This document shows, piece after piece, positions 24,101 to 39,100 of a DNA stretch of 64,000 nucleotides (positions are counted from its first letter, which is position 1; the number at the start of each line of letters is the position of its first letter). The notes under the pieces were generated by a model, which was not told the origin of the DNA, made no database searches, and saw nothing but the letters and a program-made list of their open reading frames with translations. A program made the translations under genes and the position numbers. Origin of the DNA: Amphiura filiformis (taxonomy: Eukaryota > Echinodermata > Ophiuroidea > Amphilepidida > Amphiuridae); contig NC_092640.1 in assembly GCF_039555335.1 (NCBI RefSeq), positions 44,988,099 through 45,052,098 of the forward strand. Direction: 5' to 3'.

Positions 24101-27100
24101 CTATTTACTCGAGAGACATCTGTTTAAAATTGCCACTGATATTCAGATAAGGTCAGTGGTTGTGCCACAGGGGCATGGGGAAAATGTCAGAACTTTTGCC
24201 CCCAAGATGCATGCCCCCCCCAGTAAAAACCCTTCTTTTGTGGCAATTCCCCCCCAATCCATGCGGTGCCACAGGATGAAATGACGATTCTAATGACAGT
24301 TTTTTATTTTTGCAGATAGCAGAGAAGCAACCAGATCCTTGTTGGAATCTTGCACGGTACATCCGCTCCAAATGTATCCTTTATATGTACAATGGATAAA
24401 TTCAGTAAGCCAAATAATTAAAGTACCAGTTACGTTCACCCCCTGTATATCCTAAACAAAGGCAGATATGTCATAATTGGAACCAACAGCCAATAGCTGC
24501 ATCTTTTAGCTCAAATTTAAGACCTCATTCGTTGAAATTGTTCAAGAAATAAAGACATAATGATCCAAAAACACAAGGAAGATGCCAATTTAAAAGTTGC
24601 AGTTTGCCACATTGCATGCACTATTGATTTGTACACAAAGCGTTCGCGAACAAGAGAACTAGCGACATGCTTGCATTGATTAGCACGAACAACTAGCGTT
24701 GTGCTTTCATTAATTAGAACACAAAAGTGCAACTTTTTATTTTGTATCTTCATTAGGTTTTGGATCACCGTTTCTTTAATTCTCAACCAATTTCAACAAA
24801 TAAGGTCTTAAATCAGAGCTAAAGAGTACAGGCATCGGCTGCTTGACACATTTGTCTTTATTTGGGATATACAGGGGTGAACACAACTGCTACCTTAATT
24901 CTTTTGCTTACTGTATAATATACTCTGGTATACTTAGTATGCAACATGCAATATCAGAGAGTTTGTATGCAACAGATATATAGGATTAAGCTTATTATAA
25001 CATAAAATTGTATTGCAGGACTGTAGCAAGCAGCCGCCCACTTTTTACGAAATTTGTTTCATTTTTGGTGCACTGTATTTTGGCTGTCCTACATTTTGAT
25101 GGCCATCCCAAAGTTTCCAACCTTGCTTGACGGCTCTGTTGAATTGGGTTTGTCTGGCCTTTATGAATTCTATGAGAGTTTTACTCAAAGTGAATCGAAG
25201 CTGAAGAACTGGAGCATGAGCCCTGAATATGGATCTCTGGACTGATGGAGAGCCTAATCTTGCATGGGCTTAAAGACCTATTCAGAGAAACATAATCAAA
25301 TATGCATGGCACTCAGTGCTGTTACTTTTTTTTTTTAACATGATTTAGTACAACTAACAGGATGCAAGATTGGTTGTGGAGTAGGTGGCTGTGGTGCCTG
25401 CACTGTCATGGTGTCAACGGTGGATCAGTCAACCAGGGATATCAGGTTGGTACATCTAATTGTCATTCAATCAGATACACAAGCTTGTGGAAAGGAATAG
25501 AAAATACCCCCTTTTTGTGTTATATATAGTATGAAAAACACCTGCGAAATAGAAACAAAAATAGTTCTGAAGCCAAAAAATTGACAAGACCCACCCCACC
25601 TCTACACCACGTGACCCACTCTTACACCATTTGACCCACCTGGTACCATTTGACCCACCCTAACTCCATCCTGACACTCCTTAACCCACCTTGCCCCACT
25701 CTGACACCACTTGACCAACCCTGACACCATTTGACTCACCTTGACACCACTTGACCCATACTGTCACCACTTAACCTCATGGACACCCCTTGTCCCACCC
25801 TGGCTCAACATGACACCACTTGACCCACTCTGACACCACTTGATCCACTCTGACACAACTTGACACCATTTGACCCACCCTGACACCACCTGATCCATCC
25901 TGACACCCCTTGACCCATCCTGACACCCCTTGACTCAACATGACACCACTTGAGCCACCCTGACACCATTCGCCCCACCCTGACACAACTTTACTCAAAT
26001 ATGACATCACTTGACCCATTCTGAGACCACTTGACCCAGCCTGACACCATTAGACCCACTCTGACACCACTTGATCCACTTTGACACCATTTGACCGAAC
26101 ATGATACCACTTGACCCCCTCCCCGACATCACTGTCCTACCATGACAGCCTTCACCATTTGACCCACCATAAACCCCTTGACCCACCCTGACACCACTTG
26201 ATCCACCCTCATATCCCTTGACCCACCATGGCACCACTTGCCCCACTTTGATACCACTTTATCTACTCTGACATCTCTTCTGATACCACTTGACACACCC
26301 TGATACCACTTAGCCACCCTGATATCACTGACCCACCCTGACACCCCTTGACCCACTCAAACACTTGACCCACCTTGACACCACATGACTCACCAAGACT
26401 CCACTTGACCCACCCTGACACTGCTTGACCCACTTGACACTCCTTAATCCATCCTGACACCACTTTATACACCCTGACACCCCTTGACCCACCCTGACAA
26501 CCTTTGCCTCACTTGTTCCAACATGACACCTTTTGGTTTGTCTCCTAACATCAATTATACTTTTTTGTTGTTCACCCATCAGTCATGTTGCTGTGAATGC
26601 ATGTCTGTATCCACTGTGTGCCATCCATGGCAAAGCTGTCACAACCATAGAAGGGATTGGGAGCACCAAGACAAAACTACATGCAATTCAGGTATGGTCT
26701 GTAACATAATATCCATTTAGAGATGGGTGGTAGCCTGAAAATATGTGATGGGATCAAGCAAAATGAGTCGGGTGTCGGGAATATTGACTTTGAGATAGAT
26801 CAATAATATTATTCAATTTCCTTTGTATTTTATTGTTCTGAGCAACTATAAAATGGCCATATCTCTGAAACTGAGCCTAATTATGATGGAGTTTTCAGCA
26901 AAATAAAGCTCTGAGCCTAGCTCATGTAATAAAATTGAGAAATGAATTTTGATTTTGATCGACATCAGACTCATTTACCTTGATCGCATCACATATGATT
27001 TTGGTGTTTTTATTGCTGTGATCCCAGGGCCTTGTGGAAGTACAGAAGATTATTTGTATACTATTATCCACTGAATGAAAAAAAACCTAGGTTAAAGAAG

Positions 27101-30100
27101 AAATAAAACAAAATAAAAACTGTTTCCCTGGGATGTAACCCTATACACAACTACGATACTCCTGGGGCTTGATTACCCAATAAAAATATTTAGCAAAATA
27201 TCAAGTTGGTTATTTTATTTTCCATCTACTTATTTCCATTAAAATACTTTATTACAGGAACGACTAGCTAAGGCCCATGGTTCCCAGTGTGGTTTTTGTA
27301 GCCCAGGTATGGTAATGTCTATTTACACATTACTAAGAAACAAACCGAAACCAACCAGTGATGAGGTGCTGCATGCAATGGAGGGAAACCTGTGCAGGTG
27401 TACTGGCTATAGACCAATACTTGATGCATTCAAAACTTTTACTCAGGTAAGATAGAGTCATCAACCTTTCAGTAAGGCAATAATAAGGACATAGATGGCA
27501 ACAGGGGGTGGGTACCCAGGATATATGATGGCAGATGAGGGACTGTTAATTGTCCAAAATAACCCAAATTGGGCTGATTTGCTTGATTGCACAGAAAACC
27601 CAGGAGCTCAATTATGTGGTAAAAGACAGCAAGGGAACTTAGAAATTTTGTCACCAGCACTTCATGTCTATTATAATAGTAGGCCTATGGTGTGAGAAAA
27701 ATCTTGGACCTTATTTATTATATCTTCTATTCCCTCCTTCAGAAAATTTGTTTTTTTCCAGCTTTTCACATCGGTGATTTCATATTTATACTGTACTAGA
27801 TTTTGTGGTTCTCGGGTTGATTCCCCTAAATTCTGAGCCTAAATTAGTATCTGGATGTAGGCCGTTACAAAACATGCTAAAGTAATAAAATCAATCGTGA
27901 TAAATGTGAACGCAATTAGGCCTAATATAACGGGTAATAGGTTAGGGTTAGGGTTTAAGTTTCTCCGCATTATATTGCACCCCGAAATAGACATGTTCTG
28001 CTGTATTAAATAGGCCTCTGCACGTGTGCCGTATTGAAATATGTGTTGAAAATAGGCCTATTGATCCGATGAGATGCACCTGCACGATTTATAGCCACAC
28101 TGTAATGCTTTCCGGTACACCGTGCACTACGCGATACACACCGCTAGCCCGCGATAGCGAGCCACGCGCACGCCGATAGCGCGCGGACAGAGGGACGGAC
28201 GGACGGACACGCCATGATTAGTATTATGATAAAATGTTTATTTTATTGTTTTTATAATTCAATTACATACCAGGGTGGTTGTTGCAATGGCAAAACTGAA
28301 GAGAAATGTTGCAGAGATGGTAACAATGAAATGGTAAGGGCATGAACAGATATTCTCAAAGCATTCAAATCAAGAGACAAACTATTGTATAGTTAGATAT
28401 AATTTGATAAGAGCTCTCCTATGAGATTTGCCTGATATGCAAATGTTATGATAATGCTAACATATTATTACAACATCGAATCAAAATATGATATATGATG
28501 CCAAAGTTTTGCTTCCATCGGTGATGCTAGACCCAAGACCTCAATTTAACATGTTGCCCACTGTGTGGTTCTCTCTATCATAATTTTGTTCCTTTCCAGC
28601 TTGATGAGCTCTATGATACTACTACATTCACTGAATATGACCCTTCACAAGATATCATATTTCCTCCAGAATTACTGGTAAGTTCCGAAAATCCCGGGCC
28701 GAAAATAAGGCAAGTCATGGTCTAACAAAAATGTTCTCGCCATAGTTTATAAAATATTTTCACAAAAAAGGTATTTTGTTTTAAATAATTTATACATAAA
28801 TGGAATGTACTATGTTTGTGTGCCTGGGAGAGGGTAAAATTTCAGAATAGCATATTTAAACAAATTGCTTGACCTTTCCTCTTGGTGTGCCCAAAAACCC
28901 TTGTTCTTCCCTATGGATGTGAAAACAAAATGTATGATCTAGAACTGAATGCACAAAAAAGTAGGTGATCCAAGACCTGAAATAGTTGAAGCAAACTCAG
29001 TTGGTAGATGATTTTGCATAATTATTTGAGTGTTTTAACACCATTTTGCTTATTCCTTGTTGTAATATCAATTTCCAAGTCATTCTATTACATAACTTTT
29101 AAAGTGCCACTAAAAAGCTCTCTAAAACTATGTACAAAAATCTTGACCTACTATTATTAATCTTTCAAAATTTGCTCCCTTTTCAGTTTCCCAAAATACC
29201 TAAATGTATACATCAAGCAAGTTTAAACACTTTCGTCTACAGCAACAACGAATATAATTATTATGTAATTTCTATTTAATTTTAACTTGCTGGAGGGGGG
29301 TGCAGGAACCTATAGATTTAAATCACATCTGGTGCCCTATATTGTGGAGCTTACAGGGCGGATTTAGGGGCGCAGCCAGCCGCCCCTCTATTTTTGACTA
29401 GCAAAAGGCGCCCGGCCTAACTTAAAAATACAAAATATGAAAGAAATTTTTAAAAATTAACAAATTCGACCATGAACAGCAAACAATGGGCCAAAACCGT
29501 TGAGTTTTCTAGGGGGTAACCCCCTTAACACCATTTTTTCGTCATCGACCAAAAGGCGCCCCCTCTATCCAAAATTCCTGGATCCGCCCCTGGCTTATTT
29601 TGAAAATTATCCAGAATTTAAGAGTTTTCAACACAAAAACCTGAGTCAACAGAATGAAAACGATACAATATACAAATAAAATGAGACCCTCCAGATTTGA
29701 TGCACATTAAAGAAGCTTTTCAGCTGAAGTAAAAGCATGCAACTTTTCTGTAAATTTCTGGATTTGTGGAAATAGGGTTATTCAGAAATAGGACACTTAT
29801 TGTTTTTTATTTTATGATGCCAATTGTCAAAGAAAGCAAGAATTTCAACATTTTTAAGGGGGTGAAACCCCTTCCCTATTTGTGGCTTATATAGCTGTTC
29901 CCCAGACCTATGCCACACACAAGCCCTCAGCCAGCTGGCCAAGTGCTGGTAGATTCTCATGGAATGGATGTGTTCCTGGTACAACTTTGTTGATGTTCTA
30001 TTAATGAAGTGAGATGGTAATCTTTTTTTCAGGCAAATGATGGTAGCACTTGCAAGCAATCCACACAATTTATTGGTGACCAACTTACATGGATTAATGC

Positions 30101-33100
30101 CAGTAGTGTTAAAGATATCCTGAGTTTGAAGGCAAATAACCCAAATGCAGTGATCATTGCAGGGAATACAGCTTCAGGTATATGCTTTGAATACTCTGAC
30201 ATCACATCACAGAATTTCCTGTAATGAACATTGTAATATGACATATTTTCACATGGTATCATTTTCAACCTGATTATACTACCTCCTTAAGTAAGTCATT
30301 GGTGCTCGGGTATAAGCCCACCTTCAGCTATAAGCCCACCCCTATTTTTCAAACCATTCGGGAACAAGGGTGCACTCGGTATAAGCCCAGTAGTCATTTT
30401 GGCTAAGTTTTCAAATCATATCAATGCTTTCTTTTACATTTTAGAACAAATATTTAAAAAATATCAGTTAAAAATTAACATTCCATACTTAAAATTTATA
30501 AAAAATAATTTAAAAAAGATAATAGAAATTACTGATACATTATTATAAAATTCAACTACTAGCCCCTCCCCGGTTATAAGCCCACCCCCATTTTTGAAGT
30601 GAAATTGCCAATCTAGGGGGGGTGGGCTTATACCCGAGTGGTTACGGTATTTACTAAGCACTTTATGAATTGCAAAGTATAGGCATAGTCCACGAAAAAT
30701 AATGCATCAATTGGAAATTGAAGCATAAAATAAATAAAAAATTTGCGCAGTCAATGGCACTTGATGCCCTCATTGTTTTCGTGTGATTTAATATTTTGGA
30801 CATATCCTAAAAAACTTTACCCCAAATAGCCAGTATCAGGGGTAATAAATGTTCTTTCCCATGATCTTATTTTCACATACCACTGTTTCACATACCAATT
30901 TATTACCCCCCCCTACTGGCTATTTGAAGGTAAAATTAGCATGTTTGCAAATTGGCTCATTAATCACGCAATTATGCAAATGAGAGGGTGTATAGATGAT
31001 ATAATACATTAGAACATAATTAACACTTTAAAGTTTCAAGGCAAAAGTTTGCAAAATAAAAGTACCCTGTACATTTATGCATGGATTTTTAGCAAAATAT
31101 TGGCAAAAATTACATCATTTAAGCTTATTAACTACATTAATTATTGATAAAAACAATAACCCAGCAAACACAAAACGTTTTCGACATCATACGCAAAAGG
31201 TTATAGAAGGTTGTCAGAAAACGTTTAAATGTCGGGTTATATAAAGGGTATATTAAGAGTATAAAACGTTTTTATAACCTTAAGAAACATTTTGTGATAA
31301 TATACTGCTCAGCAAACAAAAATGTTTTACAGAAAACGTTTAAATGTCGGGTTATATAAAGGGTATAAAAACGTTTTAATAAAATTCCAAAAACATTCTT
31401 GAAAACTTTATACAAAACATTCTAAACAAAATGTTATTTTGGGGTTGAAAAAATATTTTGCTAAAAATGTTTGCCCAAAATATTTTCAATAACGTTTTAA
31501 AAACGTTTTCATGACCTTTATATAACCCGACATTTAAATGTTATTAAAAGGTTTTGAAAAAAAACATTTTAAGAACATTTCTGTGTTTGCTGGGTTCAAA
31601 TATTTTAACATAATGTTATTTAAGTATTGACACAATATTTGGCAAAAAGTTTTGCAAAAATAGTTTACAATAACATTTTTGAAAACATTTAAAAATATTA
31701 TTGTGCGTGTGCTATCATACAAAACGTTTTAAAACGTTATCGTGACCTTTATATAACCCGACATTTTAATGTTATTAAAACGTTTTTACTTAAACCAAAA
31801 GCCAAAATATAACTTATTTAAAACGTTTTTAAAACGTTTTTGTGTTTGCTGGGAAGATACAAAGAAAAATTAATACAAATTCATGTATTATGAAAAAAGT
31901 ATGTCCGATTTGCTTCAAACAAAAGGCATATTGATCAGTGTACTTTGCCCAACTCAATTAATTTATTGACAAGAAGAGTCTTTCTAAAAGACACAGTTCA
32001 CGGATCAGGTGTATAGAAATTTGTTCTTCCATTTTCATATCTAACCTGCTCTGCACTGATCTTACAATAAATTAGTGATTTGAGGCATTAAAAAATGACT
32101 CCTACATCCTCTGGCTATATAACTCTCCATCCAGCAAGAAACTCATTAACACTATCATAGGCTTATTGAAATTCAATTAATATACCATGCAGATAATAAC
32201 CTTGGCCCAATAATTATTTGGGATCCAATTAAGATAAGCAAACATTACTGGGTAGATAACAGGAATTAAGTTTTGTCAGTTGGAAGGAATTGAGTAAATC
32301 GCCTGTATCAAAATAGCAGTGTATTTTTCATATATGCAGTAATATGCTCAGCCTTATCACAAAATAAACAATAGCATTGACCTTACCCACCAATCAGTAA
32401 AGCCTAATCATGTGATGGCTCAAACCAATAGTAAACATGCTTAGCAAAAAGGCAAAAAAATAGTCCTGGCTGCCATTGTCTCAATACAAGATAAGATGTG
32501 CTAAAAAGTCCTTGTCATGTGGGGCCGGATTAGATAAAGGGATACAAACCTGGGTATGAGGCATTAGGAATTATTTCCTAGCCTCATAATCACAAGGTTG
32601 ATGGGCTACAATAGTTATTCAAGACACAGTGTATGTAAGGGATAAACTGTGCATATGAGATATGGGTTCAAGTGGGGGAAATGTTCACTGCCGTGAACAA
32701 AAACATACTCCATTTCCTAATTTCCAGAAATATCCTCATATACCACCTTAACCACTAGCAAGCTATCTTAGCACATCTATGCTGCTAACAAAGGTGCAAA
32801 GAACTGGGAATTTATTTTGATGATTTTTACAATTTTCCAAATGAGCAGATTGCTGAATAATAAGCCTTTAAAATATAGGCAGATCATGTCTCATGTCTTG
32901 AGCCTCTTATCAACTGTGTAAGGCATTGCCAACTTCGTCTGCCTGAGGAAGAGCCTGCTAGAAGGTATGGCTTCTACATACCACCTCATCATGCTCATGG
33001 ATAAAGGAGACTGAACCGGATGCCCATGCACCTCTTATGTACATGTAACCTACATCCAATGTGTGCAAGGGTGCAATGTTCATGGAGAAATCTTGTCGAA

Positions 33101-36100
33101 GGATGATGATAATGATGGTCACATATTATATGTATTTTCCTAATGCAGGTGCCTTACAAGATCATTTTGGAGTTGTAATCTACACTGGCTATGTTACGGA
33201 ACTCAACATGATTGAGCTCACAGACACAGGACTAAAGGTTGGAGCTGGTGTCACGATGTCAGCATTACAGAATGCAATCAGAGAGCATTGTAAAACTTTG
33301 TCAAGTAAGTTGTGATTCCATTCTTTATCAGTTCATTCTACTCCCCATTCCAGAATAATACAGAACTAGTTTTTTTGGATTAAAAATATCATCCTGTTTT
33401 GCCAAATAAAACATAGCCAAATCCTAATCCTTTAGTTAGTCCTAACTGGCAATAAAAGTACAATTTTAATATTTTTGCACTTTGAGGGGAAATGGTCCAA
33501 GAACATGCAATTTTGCTTGTTTTCTTACAATTGTAGTCACAAAATTGTAAGACTTGGCACAAGTCTAAGCATTCAAAATCTTGAGTATAGGGTACGGATT
33601 AGCTCATAATTTTAATAATATATGTTATTTTTGCTAATGGTTATGAAAAAGATTGGAAAATTTGTTTTCCAAAAATAAGAATGCATAACTTGAAATTAAT
33701 CTTTGTTCAAATCTTTGGCCTTGATTGTCACAGAATAAGAAAAAGGTCGAAAAGCGCCCCAAAAATGCATGTTTTTGGCCTTTATTTCCAAAAATTGACC
33801 AAATAATAAAAAATTACTTTCATTGCCAGTTAGGACTAACTAAAGGAGTAGGATTTAAATAGCCATGTTTCATTTGGCAAAACAGGATAATATTTTTGTA
33901 ATCCAAAAAAAAAAAAGTTCTGTATTTTTCTGGAATGGGAGTAGTTATAAATCCATTTGCTAAGGCCATATTTATTTGCTCATCAGAAATGTTAATGCAG
34001 AATGAAGTTTTGTTTTGCTTTATAATATTTTCAATAATTTTGACTATAGTGGCAGTGTGTGGGTCAATTGGATATTGGAGATGAAGAGGAGACAAGCTGC
34101 TTTTACTGAATTAAAATACTCAGAAAAGTGCTGGGGCTTAGCAACCCGGCTTAGAAGACAGGCATTCATAGTATTCCCATTTTGGTGGGCATTTAATAGA
34201 AAGTTGGTGTTTGGTGGACTGCATAAATTTAAAACGGGAAATAAAAATTGAATTTTGAGTTTTTGTGTAATATGCATGATTTTATTAACATGAGTTAGAG
34301 CTTTGAGACAAACAATTAAATTGATCAGTGGCTTAATGAGAGTAATACAAATTTTCCTTGCTACTATAACTTCCATGAGGGGATGAGGTCATCAATGGGT
34401 CTATATTACATGTTTAAAAACTTCATGAAAATTGTTAGAAACTTTATAAAACTGTTTGAAAACTTTTGTCTTTTTAACAAACAGGTGATAAGGCAGTGTT
34501 TCTTGGAGTAATTCAACAGGCTTTGCAGCAATATGCCGCTTGCCAAATACGAAATGTTGCTGTAAGTATAAAAATGTGCATTGTAAAATCCATTATGTAG
34601 TCCACAATTTGTAGCTATTTGTCGCTTGGATGACATACCGGTGTATCAGCCATTTTTGACAAAATGAGATAAGTTAAGTTTCATAATCTATGTATTTTTT
34701 ACTTACTTTCTAGACACACTTGTCATTAATTAATATAGATATTATCACTAATTAGGTTTGGCGTATCTCATTCAATGGGAAAATTGTATTCAACATTTCC
34801 ATGTTTTGCATATATACTACTTTGTCGTAAATATGTGACATATGCCACTATTACAGTATAGGCTAAATGACAAATGGGGAAAAGGTTTCAAAAACCTGGC
34901 TATGCCACTGAGTCAAATTGTGCATGGAAATGGGGAGCTTAGAAAAATACAGAGGCACAATAATTAGGGGAAAGATAGTTGCATCACATTCTTATTTATA
35001 TAGTTTTCATAATTTTTCTTTCATTAATAGTTTAGTTAATTTGATAGTTTGTCTCAAAGCCCTTCCCAAGTGCAGAATGCATTTTTTTGTTTGTTTTTAT
35101 TTTTACATTTAATTTGTATTATCAAGCTGTGAATCAAGCTTTTTGACAAGAACACGCCAAGCAATACCCATGCAAAGTTTCACTGTACTCAAAATAAAGA
35201 TATTGATTTTTGATTAATTGAGATATATGATTTAAGGCTATATTTACATCTGACAATGTCAAAAGTGATTTTTTGTGTGGTGAATTTTGGTGAAAAAAAC
35301 AGTGGGAAAAATGAAATTTACTCAATTCCTGTGGGTATAACAGGCAAAAAGAGGGCAATGTTACTAATGTGTGCAGAGGCTTTGAGACAAACTATTATAT
35401 TAAGATGGCCTAATATCACAGACCATAGGTGGACACTTAGTAGCAGCCTCATCAGACTATGATCTTATTCCTCTACTTATGGCCGTTGGTGCGAAAGTCT
35501 CCATTGTTGACACCGATGGTAGGTTGATGATATGAGTGATTTACAGACCTTTTTTCCATCCATCGACCAGTCAGTTAATCAATATATTGGGATAATTGAA
35601 GAATACGCGGCACTACTCTTATACTAACCCTAACATCCTAACCCTATATAATTTTTCACCCTGGTGTGGCAGTGACATCAGTGTGCATTTTATTAGGCGC
35701 AGCTTCAAGTAGCTAACAGATGCTCAAAGTGCTGAGATACGCACGCACACGCTTAAAGATGCATATATTTGCAAGCGAAACAGCTGCCTTAAAAGTTGAC
35801 GTCACCGCCACATCAGGGTGAAATATATTACAGCCCTAAACTCTTACACTAACCCTTACCCTAAACTCTTACCCTAAACCCTAACCCTAATTTCAGAGTG
35901 ATGCTCCATATTCTGCAATTATGCCAATATATATCAATTATACATCACATGATATTGCATCACCTGGACTGATCAATCAATAAATACATCATGGCATGTC
36001 CGCTTATTCTCTAACATCATGTCATGTCAGGTCACACCAACCACCCACCCACCTGTCTACCAATTGCAACCACCCAACCACCCCACCCACAAAACCCATC

Positions 36101-39100
36101 CAACCACCTGCCAACCCCACTCAACCACCCACCTCCTCATATCTGGAAATAATATTATTTTCGTTTCATGATCCACAGCATCATCCCCCCCCCCACTTTT
36201 CTCAAAAAAAGTTGAGATTTTTATATCACTGGAATACTCTGGCTACATAATGTTTACATACAAAAAATTTCTTGCAGATTAATTCGTTTAGCAATATATC
36301 ATGAAATTTGAATTTCGTTCTGGTATACCAGAACGAAATTACAACACATTGTCTATGGAGCAGTGTAATACACATAATCATGCATAATTCGCAAATGCAA
36401 AATTGGAATTGACTGAAATTTTGGGAATAATTTTTTTTTGTGGATATCTACTGAAAAATGTCATAAAAAAAGGATGCTAGGATCACGAAATACTCCTTTA
36501 AGGGGTGGGGTATGAACGTTTGGACAGTATTTATTGTGGGACATTAGAGCACACCAGACATATCAAATTGCATTCTGAATACAAAGAATGTCCTTCTGAT
36601 ATCAAATAATTTTGATTTTTTGAAATTCGCAATGTAATACACATTTTATGGCAAATTATTAAAAATTGATATTTAACAGTACTCGAAGTAAACTTTATAA
36701 ATCTGATGATTTATACTTAAAGTGTATGTAGGTGGGATGAAAAGCCGAGGATCAAGTGAAAATTTTGACCTTTCATTTTGGAGATATGGATTTTTTTTCC
36801 CAAAACACACAAAAAAAAATTAGGTCTTTTGGGAAAGAAAATCCATATCTTCAATATGAAAGATCAAAATTTTCAATTGATCGTCGGCTTTTCCTCCCAG
36901 CTACATACACTTTAAGAATATGTCATTAGATTTTGAAAATTTACTTCGAGGACTGTTATATATCAAAAATGTGAAAAATATCAAATTTTAATAATTTGTC
37001 ATAAAATTTGTATTATATCGTGAATTTCAAAAATGAAAATTATTTGATATCAGAAAGACATTCTTCGTATTCAGAATGCAATTGACATGTCTGATGTGCT
37101 CTCATGTCCCACAAAAAATACTGTCAAACGCTTCATTGCAGATCCCTTAATGAAGGAATAATTAAATTTTGGTGTTGCAATAAATGCATAATTAATTTAT
37201 GTATTAAAATACAACTTTTTTACTCCAGGTAATGTACGCGATAGTAATTTGAATGGAAACTCCTACTTGTCTGATGACAAATTGGTTAAATCCAACGAAA
37301 TACTACATTACATTGAAATACCATTTAACAATGCGGTAAGTTAATTTTGACTGTGATATAAAATTCAAGTCACAGACAGTATCAAGACTATTTTTATGTA
37401 ATTTGGTAAAATTTGGGTTTAAATGTGCCTGGTTGAAATTGGAGCACACTATTTTAGGCCAAAAATAGTCTGAATAAAAACCCAAAGCGGTACACAATTT
37501 AAAAAAAAATTAAATCAGTAAATGCAATCAAATTTTCTGATTTCTACTGACAACTTAAAACCAAAACAACAACAGACATACTTATACTTGAAACGTGGGG
37601 AAAACAAATTGTGCCAACATTCAAAGTTTTCTACCAGCATGGTCTTCTGAAACAAAACTTTTGTCTGCATATTTATTCATTTTATTTCAGAATGAACATG
37701 CACAATTCTACAAGATGTCACAGAGACGCTACTACAATGACACTGCCATTGTTAATGCTGCTTTCGGCATGACCTTTGAACCAGACAGTGATGTTGTCAG
37801 AGATGGATGTTTGGTGTATGGTGGACTGCGTAATCTGCCAGTATTTGCAAATGAAACAATGAAGAAACTTTGTGGAAGGTATACATTTTTTTTCATAATG
37901 TTTGATTTGCTCCAAAAACCTCAAGTTTTCTTGAATTTTAATATTTGCATGATTGTAATACCCAATGGTGTAAAAAATGCACTATGTGAAAGACTAACCC
38001 TGAGATGTGATGATAAAAGTAGAACTTTTTGAATTACCATCTTATGTTATTTAAAAATAATGTTTACAAGGAGGTAAAATCCTTCATTTTCAAATATTTT
38101 CAAATTGTGTAACTTGTTCTGTAGGTGTGATGCAAGCTTTTGAGTTTGATTTTCATATCATGATAATTGCATTTTAATCATTATGGTGAGGTAAATTATG
38201 AAGAGTTTCTTCAATTTCTTCAAAATTATGAGATATTAGATAACCACTTTTCATTGGGCAAGGTATCAACACACAGGCTCACCCACTTCAGTTGCAAAGT
38301 GGCCCTTTTGGTAACTGTTGGCAAATTATTTGGGACCACTGGCTACGCCCCTGTGCAGAGTCTTAGTGAGAATTTTGACAACTGCTCATCATTATCTCCA
38401 AAACTGCCTGTCTAAAATTTGACCCCGCAAACATAAATCACACCTCTGTCCCTTCTGGGGGTTCATTTCAAATAGCTATTCGCTGTAGAAGTATTTACGT
38501 AACCAGATCAATTACCATAGCAATGGGTGGGCACTATTTATGAATGCATTGCCTTGCACAAGACGTTACATCTTTTATATGGAGGCATTCTGGTCGACAC
38601 TTTGCATTGAGAATTGAGATTGTATATAGTTTTGTTGTTAATGTCTTATTCAACATTTAGGTCATGGAATAGTGAATTGCTGTCATCAACCTGCACCTCC
38701 TTGAAAGAGGAGCTCCAACCTGCTGTAAATGCCACAGGAAAGGATGCGGAGTACTGCAGTGATCTGGTGGCTGGAAGCTTCTTCAAGTTCTTCTTTCATG
38801 TCCTTCAGAGACTTCAAGAAAACCAGGTAATCAGGGGGTACTTGAGGAGAAAGAAAGGTAGGCTTTGACCTAGGGGCAAAGGAGCACTATGGACTGAAAC
38901 ATGCTGAAACATGCGGGCCATCGGGTCAATACCTAGCCGTCTATCACGTGACCAGTCCAACGGGTCAGTTGCCTGATGAAGTCTGGTGGTTCCAGACGCA
39001 ATGTCGCAATAGTTGCAAAAAGTAAGTTCCAGTATTAGATTTAATTCCAAAAGTCTGTTTGAAACTACTGGATGACGAAGAACATTCACTCACATGCTGA

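Noticed and set aside
25777..26579. Chain of overlapping minus-strand frames rich in Gly, Val, Ser and Trp
   Set aside because: They read the 20 bp minisatellite in several frames; the apparent protein repeats follow the DNA unit.
34015..34376. Overlapping frames of 78 and 110 codons in intron 9
   Set aside because: No family similarity and no phase-compatible splice sites with exons 9 and 10, which join cleanly without them.
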